This document shows, in pieces, positions 1 through 6,176 of a stretch of DNA of 11,437 bases (its first letter is position 1; each line of letters opens with the position of its first letter). The position numbers and the translations under genes are program-made. The stretch spans positions 1 to 11,437 of the forward strand of contig JAITPB010000180.1 in assembly GCA_031289625.1 (NCBI GenBank), written 5' to 3'. The notes beneath the pieces are model-generated. The model did no database searches. It was not told the DNA's origin and worked only from the letters and a program-made list of their open reading frames with translations. The stretch comes from Clostridiales bacterium. Lineage in GTDB: Bacteria; Bacillota; Clostridia; Lachnospirales; WQUN01.

Positions 1-162
1 AAGACAATGTTCCCGACAGACGAATCCATCGTGAAGTCGATTTATATGTCAATCCAGGAAATTAACAAAAAGTGGACCGTTTCTGTCCGTGATTGGGTTG
101 AAATCTGGGGTCAATTTACCATTTTCTTTGAGGATCGCCTCAAGGGCATACGGATTGCATAG
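1..162 (+). CDS. IS256-family (mutator type) transposase, C-terminal 53 residues, 5' end outside window
   Basis: The reading frame is open from the first base and ends at TAG 160-162. The visible peptide runs from KTMFPTDESIVKSIY through INKKWTVSVRDW to a tail reading FTIFFEDRLKGIRIA. This matches the characteristic C-terminus of IS256-family DDE transposases, where a K-W-x-x-x-x-R-x-W segment is followed by a short hydrophobic stretch, then FFE-x-R. The catalytic DDE residues lie upstream, outside the window, so activity cannot be judged. The end is intact, with no frameshift. The protein would cut at the element's terminal inverted repeats and move it by a circular intermediate, as known for the family. 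Confidence 0.88.
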   Translation, partial: KTMFPTDESIVKSIYMSIQEINKKWTVSVRDWVEIWGQFTIFFEDRLKGIRIA

Positions 163-378
163 GTTATTCACCTCAGCTGCCCTTCTGTTGTTAAGGTCAA
201 GTACCTGTTACAAATATCAGTAGGTTTATCCGCTAGGCATACCGGTAGTGATCGCAGAAGGCGGACATTAGCTGCCCGCCCACTACCGTATAAGCCACGG
301 CAAGCGTCGGGTCGCACCTCTGCGTTGCCCTGATTATGCCGTAACTATAGTGTGGTCGTATAACTGGAATTTAATGCC
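163..378 (+). other. Non-coding 3' tail of the insertion sequence, rich in inverted repeats
   Basis: There is no convincing gene in these 216 bases, but there are several possible stems. CGGTAGTG (243-250) pairs with CACTACCG (281-288). Inside it GGCGG (260-264) pairs with CCGCC (276-280), and GCAG (254-257) could pair in a crossing way with CTGC (272-275). ACGGCA (297-302) pairs with TGCCGT (337-342), enclosing CGCA/TGCG (313-316 with 321-324). A small AGGT/ACCT hairpin lies at 194-206. The 8-mer AGCTGCCC occurs twice (175-182 and 270-277). None is followed by a clean T-run, so a simple terminator is not obvious. Function unknown. Confidence 0.45.
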
Positions 379-404
379 ATTTACACGGTTTAATTTACAC
401 TCCC
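379..404 (+). repeat. Right terminal inverted repeat of the IS256-family element
   Basis: The bases from 379 to 404 end in ...TTACACTCCC. Read from the outside inward on the minus strand they start GGGAGTGTAAATTAAACC, a form typical of IS256-family ends. Similarity may extend inward to about 375. The left partner is outside the window, so the assignment rests on position (shortly after the transposase stop) and on terminal-base character. Confidence 0.65.
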
Positions 405-494
405 ATGCCGCTCGTGCGGATGGCGGCGGGACGTAAAATTCTCAGCGGAAGTCCGCTCGCATTCGGTGAGGGCGGTACGAAAGAGCACGCCGCG
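405..494. other. Short intergenic spacer between the IS end and rfbF; possible weak rfbF terminator
   Basis: No gene is seen here. A compact hairpin AGCGG-AAGT-CCGCT (444-457) lies downstream of the rfbF stop. On the minus strand it is followed by GAGAATTTT, so it might act as a weak terminator for rfbF, but the stem is only five to six pairs. A second mini-hairpin (CCGC-TCGT-GCGG) lies just outside the IS end. Confidence 0.3.
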
Positions 495-1283
495 CTAATC
501 CCAAATTTTCCAGGGGGCGCGCCCGCCCGCCCAGATTTCCTCCAGAACTAATTTATCCGCGTATGTATCCATGCCGCGCCAGAATCCCCTGTGTTTATAT
601 CCGCGCAAACGCCCTTCCGCGCTTAACGCCTCGAAAGGCGCGCGCTCCAGTACACATCCGTCGCCTTCCAAATAAGAAAATATATCCGGCTCCATCACCA
701 TAAAGCCCGCATTAATCCAATCGCCTTTCCGCCATTCTTTTTCTTTGAAGCGAGTCGCTTTATTCTCCGCGTCCAACTCAACCACGCCATAGCGGCCTTC
801 CGGCTGGACGGTCGTCAGCGTGACCGCGCCGCCGGATTCCCGGTGGCGTTGGAGCAGAAGCGCCAGATCAGCGTCGCTCAGGCCATCGCCATAGGTCAGC
901 ATAAATGGTTCATGGCCGATGTAGGGCCGCACGCGCTTCAGGCGGCCCCCGGTCTCCGTAGACAGGCCGGTCTCTGCCAAAGTGACGCGCCACGGCTCGA
1001 TCGCGCCGCCTGTACCGGATCGGATTTCCATGTGCGCGCCCCCTTTGCGGAAGTCAAACGTCACATCGGATTGGTGCAGATGATAATCCGCAAAATATTT
1101 TTTGATGACATAACTTTTATATCCGCAGCAGATGATAAATTCGTTGTGCCCAAACCATGAATAATATTTCATAATGTGCCAGAGAATGGGCATACCCCCG
1201 ATTTCGATCATAGGTTTCGGGCGCAGACGGGACTCCTCGTTGATGCGCGCTCCGCGCCCGCCCGCTAAGATAACTACTTTCAT
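495..1283 (-). CDS. rfbF: Glucose-1-phosphate cytidylyltransferase
   Basis: The enzyme makes CDP-glucose and pyrophosphate from CTP and glucose 1-phosphate, the first step toward CDP-3,6-dideoxyhexoses or related sugars for surface polysaccharide. The 262-residue product has the usual length. It shows the sugar-nucleotidyltransferase signature LAGGRGARINEES (6-18) followed by RPKPM (21-25), then the IGG..ILWHIMK segment typical of RfbF, YGDGLSD (131-137) carrying the metal-binding aspartate, DWINAGF (188-194), and the C-terminal GFWRGMDT (233-240). An in-frame ATG five codons upstream (1296-1298) is rejected because AAGG abuts it with no spacing and because the family starts at MK-x-VILAGG. 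The partner genes rfbG and rfbH are not in the window. An IS end lies about 90 bp downstream. Identification is strong; the final sugar product is unknown. Confidence 0.93.
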   Translation of the reverse strand: MKVVILAGGRGARINEESRLRPKPMIEIGGMPILWHIMKYYSWFGHNEFIICCGYKSYVIKKYFADYHLHQSDVTFDFRKGGAHMEIRSGTGGAIEPWRVTLAETGLSTETGGRLKRVRPYIGHEPFMLTYGDGLSDADLALLLQRHRESGGAVTLTTVQPEGRYGVVELDAENKATRFKEKEWRKGDWINAGFMVMEPDIFSYLEGDGCVLERAPFEALSAEGRLRGYKHRGFWRGMDTYADKLVLEEIWAGGRAPWKIWD

Positions 1284-1323
1284 AAAAAGAACACCCATCC
1301 TTATATTTCAGATTGACGCTATC

Positions 1324-1351
1324 ATTATACGCTAATTGAGAAAATTTTCAA
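1324..1351 (-). promoter_or_regulatory. Predicted sigma-A promoter of rfbF
   Basis: On the minus strand TTGAAA (1346-1351) and TATAAT (1324-1329) are separated by 16 bp. The expected transcription start is about 1317, some 34 nt before the ATG. The promoter lies just downstream of the terminator that closes the sortase gene, so rfbF is probably an independent transcription unit. Confidence 0.65.
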
Positions 1352-1368
1352 GTTGTGTAAGATGGACG

Positions 1369-1404
1369 CCAAAAAGCCGCCATTTTGAAATGGCGGCTTT
1401 TTGG
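1369..1404 (-). terminator. Strong palindromic intrinsic terminator between sortase and rfbF
   Basis: Seventeen bases at 1369-1385 are perfectly repeated in inverse at 1388-1404 around a two-base centre. The core is AAAAAGCCGCCATTT/AAATGGCGGCTTTTT. Both orientations end in a run of five T. It lies 18 bp beyond the sortase stop codon and upstream of the rfbF promoter, so its main job is to end the sortase transcript. Confidence 0.88.
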
Positions 1405-1421
1405 ATGGATTGAAAAAATAT

Positions 1422-2396
1422 TTACGGCCTTTCCGATTGGATCAACTTCGCGTTGACGACAAAACGCGTGTCCGCTGTTTCGTTTGTGCAGGTGGACAAT
1501 GTAAGAATCCTGTCGTCGGGGTTGACAGTTACGCCGGTGTCATACATAGATTTTACTTTCATTTGCGCCAGCAGGCTGGAAAAATCAGACAGAGAGGGAA
1601 ATATGACCTGAATGTACGGAAAATAAATATCCGTGCGGTAAAAGGCAAACACTTCCCATGTGGTGTTTTCATAAAGCGTGTTCAGCGTAATGTAACGGTG
1701 CTGTTCAAAATAGTCTTTGGACTGGTAATAGCGCAGACTGTGAAACATAATGTTTTCTCTCATGTTATGGCCATACACCACGACGTTTTTGTCCGGCTTG
1801 CTCACGTCGTTTTCATAGTCCATAAAGACCCATCCCGATACGCTGTCTTCATTATAAATGTCTTTGTCCACGTAATAATCATTGTTCGTGTATTGCGTGA
1901 CTAAATAATCAATGCTCGTACCCTCGATATTGATGTAGCCTACGATGTCGTCATTTTGATACTTCTCCCGCATTTCTTGAAAATACGGCTGTATGACCGG
2001 CTGGCTATGTTCCAGCGTCAGGCTGCCCTCTGTCGGCAATGCCGGCGGCATTGCCGCTGGTTCCGGTGAAGGCGAACCTTCTGGCGGCATTGCCGGCGGT
2101 TCCGGTGAAGGCGAACCCTCTGGCCACAGCACTGCATTGTCCTCTGGCCACGCCGGTTCCTTCACAGACGGATTCTCCGGCGTCAGCGGAATGTCCTCTG
2201 GCAAGATCTGATCCGGCAAAAGAGACTCTGCGTCCCGGTTCTGTTCATAACCGAGATAAGGGCCTTGGACGGTTTTTACGATCTGTCCGCTCTCGTATGT
2301 CTGATTGTACGCGAAATAACCACACCCTCCAAAAAGAACGATAAAAAGGAGCATTTGCAGCGCCCATTGGATGAGGGGAGACTTATCGTTTTTCAC
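1422..2396 (-). CDS. srtB: Class B sortase with proline-rich repeat stalk
   Basis: This is a membrane-anchored cysteine transpeptidase that cleaves a C-terminal sorting motif of secreted proteins and attaches them to peptidoglycan or to pilin subunits. Numbering here is from the GTG start (324 aa). A short basic N-terminus is followed by one membrane segment (about 11-30), then a long Pro/Glu/Ser-rich linker (about 60-125) holding two tandem 13-residue repeats of the form EGSPSPEP-x-AMPP. The sortase barrel follows. Catalytic residues are visible: His210 in VVVYGHNM, Cys303 in TLSTCTNE and Arg311 in DTRFVV. The YGHNM and LSTCT contexts favour class B. An ATG at 2412-2414 is in frame but lacks a ribosome binding site; GTG at 2394-2396 has GGAGG six bases upstream, so the GTG is preferred. 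No candidate substrate is encoded in the window. The class assignment is fairly sure; the gene symbol is generic. Confidence 0.9.
   Translation of the reverse strand: MKNDKSPLIQWALQMLLFIVLFGGCGYFAYNQTYESGQIVKTVQGPYLGYEQNRDAESLLPDQILPEDIPLTPENPSVKEPAWPEDNAVLWPEGSPSPEPPAMPPEGSPSPEPAAMPPALPTEGSLTLEHSQPVIQPYFQEMREKYQNDDIVGYINIEGTSIDYLVTQYTNNDYYVDKDIYNEDSVSGWVFMDYENDVSKPDKNVVVYGHNMRENIMFHSLRYYQSKDYFEQHRYITLNTLYENTTWEVFAFYRTDIYFPYIQVIFPSLSDFSSLLAQMKVKSMYDTGVTVNPDDRILTLSTCTNETADTRFVVNAKLIQSERP
2050..2127 (-). repeat. Two tandem 39-bp repeats inside the sortase stalk
   Basis: The units 2050-2088 and 2089-2127 differ at only a few positions. Each encodes 13 residues (EGSPSPEPPAMPP and EGSPSPEPAAMPP), so the reading frame is kept. 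The flanking bases carry a degenerate further piece. Copy number may vary between strains by slippage, changing stalk length. Confidence 0.85.
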
Positions 2397-2402
2397 TTGG
2401 TT

Positions 2403-2407
2403 CCTCC
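2403..2407 (-). promoter_or_regulatory. Ribosome binding site that selects the GTG start of the sortase
   Basis: On the minus strand GGAGG is followed six bases later by GTG (2396-2394). The upstream in-frame ATG (2414) has only ACTACATA before it, and an AGGAGG at 2441-2446 is about 26 bases from that ATG, too far to serve it. Confidence 0.7.
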
Positions 2408-2433
2408 AATCCATTATGTAGTATTCTCTAGTT

Positions 2434-2461
2434 CTGACACCCTCCTAGCATGGAATATATT
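2434..2461 (+). promoter_or_regulatory. Predicted promoter of the beta-propeller gene
   Basis: CTGACA (2434-2439) and TATATT (2456-2461) are 16 bp apart. The transcript would start near 2468 and carry a roughly 60-nt leader. That leader includes the inverted repeat CCGATC (2471-2476) / GATCGG (2487-2492). Plausible but not strong. Confidence 0.35.
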
Positions 2462-2483
2462 GATAGAAATCCGATCATCTCAA
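2454..2483 (-). promoter_or_regulatory. Predicted promoter of the sortase gene
   Basis: On the minus strand TTGAGA (2478-2483) and TATATT (2454-2459) are 18 bp apart; shifting the -10 by one base (ATATAT) gives 17 bp. It overlaps the proposed rightward promoter of the next gene, so the two may compete. Confidence 0.4.
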
Positions 2484-2529
2484 GAGGATCGGTCAGAGCA
2501 TATCTTTATTCTATCATATCCCGCAATAA

Positions 2530-3819
2530 ATGTCAAAAAAGTCAAGAGAGTACGATCTTGAAATGACAGGCAGGTTGAAAAAACAGAACTATGGTAAATT
2601 TCAGCAATTTTTTGTTTTTTTTAGAATAGAAAGAGGGGCGGAGCATTTGTATTATATTATTAAAACGCCGGTAAATTTTTATGCTTTCTATCATACGCGG
2701 GATCGGGGCGTCGTCCGCCGCGTTTATCAAAGAGGGCGCTGGTCTGCGGAGCAGATCATCGCCGACGGCGCGAGGGAGAATTTTACCGTCAGTTTGGAAG
2801 GTGAAAAACTGTATTTGTTTTGCCAGGATAGGCAGGGCGATATCATTCTGACAACATTTTTAATTTACGATGATACTTCGAAGAGCCGGGTCGTTTTAAA
2901 AAATCAATCCGACAAAATCCATCCGATCATTTTTCATCCCATTGTCATGGAATCTGGCCTAGCCATCCTGTACAACATGACAAGCGCGGAGGAGAGAAGC
3001 GGTTTTATCGCGCTGCGGAGGCTCGACAGCGCGGGGCAGTGGGCGCCCGCCGCCAGGATTGATCAATTTATACCATTTGGGGTTGCGCAGTACGAAGTCC
3101 AGCGCGTATCCAGTGAGCATCTGCTGCTTTTTTATCAAACCAGAACTTCAGAAAACAACATGGGGTACCGCGAGATCACGCCGGATCGCCAGGGGAAGTA
3201 TCAAATTTTCTACACCACGAATTATTTTGTGTCAGACGCCGCTTATTTAACCACCGAAGATTCCATTCACACGCTGCTTGTGATCAAAAGCATGTTTTCC
3301 AGCCAGCTCGTCTACCGCAAAAAAGAGGGGGACGCCTTTGGCAACCCCGTGGTTTTGCACGAAGCGCAGCGCATTGAAAAATGCTTGCTGCTCTATGTAA
3401 AAGGCAGCCTTCAAGCCTTTTTTTTGGCGGCAGGGCAATTGTTTGTATGCGCTTCAGAGGACAAGGGCGGCTCGTTCTCCAGACCCGTCCGCTATAAAAA
3501 TAAATTCTGCCAAAATCCGGAAAAAGCGTATTTCGTCAGCCAAACCCCACAGTCGGAAAGCCAGCTTTTCGCGCGGCAGGTGTATGTGGATCACGCCAGC
3601 CCCTGGGATGTGCAGGTTTTGCCGGACCTATACGAAGATTTTTATCCCGCGCCGGAACAAGCACAGCCAGGAGGCGGCCAGCCGGAAATCAATATGGAAA
3701 CGCAGGAGGAACTCGAACGCCTGCGCAATCAGATCAGTCTTCTGGAAAAACACAGCGCGGAAAAAGATCGGCAGATCCTGCAATTGACCCACGCGCTGCA
3801 AAGAAAAAACAGTGAGTGA
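2530..3819 (+). CDS. Uncharacterised beta-propeller-like protein with C-terminal coiled coil
   Basis: I do not recognise a named family. The 429 residues have no signal peptide and no membrane segment, so the protein is probably cytoplasmic. From about 35 to 350 there are repeated four-strand-like units with hydrophobic strands (for example KLYLFCQD, LAILYNM, LLLFYQT, LFVCASE). One clear Asp-box of the BNR type, S-x-D-x-G-x-x-F, lies at 309-316 (SEDKGGSF), which supports a sialidase-like beta-propeller fold. A Pro/Gly-rich hinge (about 373-385) leads to a charged coiled coil (about 390-427). The catalytic arginine triad of sialidases is not evident, so an enzyme activity is not claimed. The start is uncertain: neither ATG 2530 nor ATG 2563 has a good ribosome binding site. 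It is divergent from the sortase and 91 bp upstream of glgB, which seems to have its own promoter. Confidence 0.75.
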   Translation: MSKKSREYDLEMTGRLKKQNYGKFQQFFVFFRIERGAEHLYYIIKTPVNFYAFYHTRDRGVVRRVYQRGRWSAEQIIADGARENFTVSLEGEKLYLFCQDRQGDIILTTFLIYDDTSKSRVVLKNQSDKIHPIIFHPIVMESGLAILYNMTSAEERSGFIALRRLDSAGQWAPAARIDQFIPFGVAQYEVQRVSSEHLLLFYQTRTSENNMGYREITPDRQGKYQIFYTTNYFVSDAAYLTTEDSIHTLLVIKSMFSSQLVYRKKEGDAFGNPVVLHEAQRIEKCLLLYVKGSLQAFFLAAGQLFVCASEDKGGSFSRPVRYKNKFCQNPEKAYFVSQTPQSESQLFARQVYVDHASPWDVQVLPDLYEDFYPAPEQAQPGGGQPEINMETQEELERLRNQISLLEKHSAEKDRQILQLTHALQRKNSE

Positions 3820-3839
3820 AGAGGCGGGCGTAAAGATAT

Positions 3840-3869
3840 TTGCTTAGGGGGCGGCTTATAGTATATACT
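3840..3869 (+). promoter_or_regulatory. Predicted promoter of glgB
   Basis: TTGCTT (3840-3845) and TATACT (3864-3869) are 18 bp apart. The -10 lies inside a perfect 12-bp palindrome TAGTATATACTA (3859-3870), which could be an operator. Downstream, AGGACAAAA occurs twice (3872-3880 and 3883-3891), 11 bp apart, ahead of the ribosome binding site. Confidence 0.45.
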
Positions 3870-3896
3870 AAAGGACAAAAAGAGGACAAAAGACAC

Positions 3897-3902
3897 AGGA
3901 GG
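3897..3902 (+). promoter_or_regulatory. Ribosome binding site that fixes the GTG start of glgB
   Basis: AGGAGG ends eight bases before GTG 3911-3913. The ATG at 3904 and the GTG at 3906 are out of frame with glgB or stop at once, so the GTG at 3911 is the start. Confidence 0.8.
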
Positions 3903-3910
3903 AATGTGTT

Positions 3911-6106
3911 GTGATTTCAGAGATTGATTTAGACGAGCTTAGGCAGATCATTAATTCCACCCACGGGGATCCCCATCATATCTTGGGGATGCACGAAACA
4001 GCGTTCAGACAAAAAAAAGTGCTGACCGTCCGGGCTTTTATCCCACAGGCGGCCGCCGTTACCGTCATCGATCCGGAAGATCCGGACGCGCGGTACCCCA
4101 TGACAAAAATTCATTCTGATGGTTTTTTTGAGGCGATTATTGCGGACAGAACTTCTTGGTTCCTGTATCAGTTGGATGTGCGGGGATATGATACAAGTTG
4201 GACAGCTTATGATCCGTACAGTTTTTCTCCCGTCATTTCCGATTTAGATCGTCACTTGTTCGGTCAAGGCGTCCACTATGAAATTTATGACAAACTGGGC
4301 GCGCATCCTATGACGCATCAAGGCGTGGACGGCGTGCTGTTTGCCGTGTGGGCGCCCAATGCGCGGCGCGTCAGTGTCATCGGCGAGTTCAACGCCTGGG
4401 ATGGGCGGCGGCATACGATGCGGCAATTGGGGAGTTCCGGCGTATGGGAACTTTTTGTGCCCGGCTTGCAGACTTATGATCGCTATAAATTTGAAATCAA
4501 GGCCCAAAACAATGATTTGCTGCAAAAATCCGATCCTTACGCCAGTTTCGCCGAACTGCGGCCCAGCGCGTCGTCTTTGGTATTTGACATCAACACGTAT
4601 GCCTGGGGCGATCAAGACTGGATGGCGAAGCGCGCGCGGGAGAATCCGCTGAACGGCCCTCTCAATATTTATGAGGCGCATCTGGGATCCTGGCGCCGCG
4701 GGGAAAACAACCGCTTTCTGACCTATGTGGAGCTGGCGGACGAATTGATTCCCTATGTCAAGGACATGGGCTACCGATACATTGAACTCATGCCTGTGGA
4801 GGAGCATCCCTTTGACGGCTCCTGGGGCTATCAGGTGACTGGATATTACGCGCCGACCAGCCGCTACGGCAGCCCCTGCGAGTTTATGGCTTTTGTGGAT
4901 CGCTGCCATCAAAACGGCATTGGCGTTTTATTGGACTGGGTGCCCGCGCATTTCCCGAAAGATTCGCACGGCTTGGGGCGTTTTGACGGGACAGCTTTGT
5001 ATGAACATGAAGATTCGCGCAAAGGCGAACATCCAGACTGGGGCACCTACATATTTAATTATGGGCGCCGTGAAGTCAGCAATTTTCTCATCGCCAACGC
5101 GATTTTCTGGCTGGAAAGATACCATATTGACGGGTTGCGGGTGGACGCTGTGGCGTCCATGCTCTACCTCGACTATGGAAAAGGATCCGGCCAATGGATT
5201 CCGAACCAATATGGCGGCAACCACAACCTCGAAGCGGCTGAATTTATGCGGCACATGAATTCCGTAATCGAGAAGCGCTGCCCGGGGACGCTCATGATCG
5301 CGGAGGAATCCACTGCCTGGGCTGGCGTGTCGCGGCCCGCCAAGCAGAATGGCCTGGGCTTCCAATTCAAATGGAATATGGGCTGGATGAATGATTTTCT
5401 ATCGTACATGGTCAAAGACTGCGTCTACCGAAAATATCATCACCACAATCTGACTTTTGGCATGGTATACGCCTATACGGAAAATTTTATTTTGGTGCTG
5501 TCTCATGATGAAGTGGTGCATGGCAAAGGCTCGCTGATCAACAAGATGCCTGGGGATCTCTGGCAGAAATTTGCGAATCTGCGGCTGGCTTTCGGATTTA
5601 TGTATGGGCATCCGGGCAAAAAGCTGGTATTCATGGGCGGGGAATTCGGGCAGTTTGACGAATGGAACGAAGCCGGGAGCCTGCATTGGTTCCTGCTGGA
5701 CTATGAACATCACCGTCAGACACAGTCATATGTAAGGGATCTCAATCATTTTTACCTCCAGGAAAAATCCCTGTGGCAGGATGATTTTACGCCGCAAGGG
5801 TTTGAATGGATCAATTGCAGTGATTACGAAAGAAGCGTTGTCTCTTTTATCCGCAAAGGCAGAACAGAAGGCGACATTCTGGCTTTCGTTTGCAATTTTA
5901 CCCCCGTGCCTTTACTGGAACACCGGATCGGCGTTCCGGCTGGCGGCTACCGGGAAGTGATGAACAGCGACGACCCGAAGTACGGCGGCAGCGGCATTCT
6001 CAACACCGAAACGCTGCAAGCGCAAAAAATATCCTGGGACGGCAGGCCATTTTCCATTGAGCTGAAAGTTCCGCCGCTCGGAGTTACGATTTTAAAGCTG
6101 GTTTAG
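3911..6106 (+). CDS. glgB: 1,4-alpha-glucan branching enzyme
   Basis: This enzyme cuts an alpha-1,4 glucan chain and re-attaches the piece by an alpha-1,6 bond, making the branches of glycogen in the cytoplasm. The 731-residue protein has the full two-module N-terminus: an N1 module starting around GDPHHILGMHE (19-29), then a CBM48 module (about 135-230; VWAPNARRVSVIGEFNAW). A GH13 barrel and a C-terminal all-beta domain follow. The catalytic set is intact: nucleophile Asp412 in GLRVDAV, acid/base Glu465 in MIAEESTAW and Asp533 in LSHDEVVHGKGS. DWVPAHFP (342-349) and FMGGEFGQ (574-581) are further signatures. Translation starts at GTG. No other glycogen gene (glgA, glgC, glgP) is in the window, and a terminator follows directly, so it is probably transcribed alone or with the preceding gene. 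Confidence 0.97.
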   Translation: MISEIDLDELRQIINSTHGDPHHILGMHETAFRQKKVLTVRAFIPQAAAVTVIDPEDPDARYPMTKIHSDGFFEAIIADRTSWFLYQLDVRGYDTSWTAYDPYSFSPVISDLDRHLFGQGVHYEIYDKLGAHPMTHQGVDGVLFAVWAPNARRVSVIGEFNAWDGRRHTMRQLGSSGVWELFVPGLQTYDRYKFEIKAQNNDLLQKSDPYASFAELRPSASSLVFDINTYAWGDQDWMAKRARENPLNGPLNIYEAHLGSWRRGENNRFLTYVELADELIPYVKDMGYRYIELMPVEEHPFDGSWGYQVTGYYAPTSRYGSPCEFMAFVDRCHQNGIGVLLDWVPAHFPKDSHGLGRFDGTALYEHEDSRKGEHPDWGTYIFNYGRREVSNFLIANAIFWLERYHIDGLRVDAVASMLYLDYGKGSGQWIPNQYGGNHNLEAAEFMRHMNSVIEKRCPGTLMIAEESTAWAGVSRPAKQNGLGFQFKWNMGWMNDFLSYMVKDCVYRKYHHHNLTFGMVYAYTENFILVLSHDEVVHGKGSLINKMPGDLWQKFANLRLAFGFMYGHPGKKLVFMGGEFGQFDEWNEAGSLHWFLLDYEHHRQTQSYVRDLNHFYLQEKSLWQDDFTPQGFEWINCSDYERSVVSFIRKGRTEGDILAFVCNFTPVPLLEHRIGVPAGGYREVMNSDDPKYGGSGILNTETLQAQKISWDGRPFSIELKVPPLGVTILKLV

Positions 6107-6131
6107 CGGCGATTTATTTTTACACGGCTAA

Positions 6132-6168
6132 AAAACCCCCTGGCGCCTTACGGCACGCCGGGGGTTTT
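6132..6168. terminator. Bidirectional intrinsic terminator between convergent glgB and comM
   Basis: AAAACCCCC (6132-6140) pairs with GGGGGTTTT (6160-6168). GGCG (6142-6145) pairs with CGCC (6156-6159) inside, with one bulged T and a 10-nt loop. A-rich and T-rich flanks give a U-tract in either direction. It starts 26 bp after the glgB stop and ends 9 bp from the comM stop. Confidence 0.88.
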
Positions 6169-6176
6169 GCTGATGC

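Larger units (their letters stand above)
1..404 (+). mobile_element. IS256-family insertion sequence, right end (left part outside window)
   Basis: The stretch holds the C-terminal end of a mutator-type (IS256 family) transposase, a non-coding tail and a terminal inverted repeat. The outer boundary is placed at 404 because the sequence 379-404, read inward from the right end, begins GGGAGTGTAAATTAAACCG, which resembles IS256-family termini (a GG-starting, A/T-rich end). The matching left end lies outside the window, so neither the inverted-repeat partner nor a target-site duplication can be checked. If a duplication of about 8 bp exists it would be the bases right after 404. The element sits about 90 bp beyond the rfbF stop codon and does not interrupt a gene that I can recognise. 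Confidence 0.8.

Noticed and set aside
163..378. A group II intron or IscB/TnpB-type guide RNA
   Set aside because: No domain V-like hairpin, intron reverse transcriptase or TnpB/IscB frame is visible. The structure is reported only as unexplained.
1401..1904. A 167-codon open frame on the plus strand
   Set aside because: It is antisense to the sortase catalytic domain, and its valine/histidine-rich translation mirrors the opposite strand.
2050..2127. Short direct repeats that might suggest a CRISPR or satellite
   Set aside because: The units are adjacent, without spacers, and encode in-frame Pro-rich residues in the sortase stalk.
4244..4912. A 222-codon open frame on the minus strand
   Set aside because: It lies fully inside glgB, which has an intact catalytic set. 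No ribosome binding site or domain supports it.
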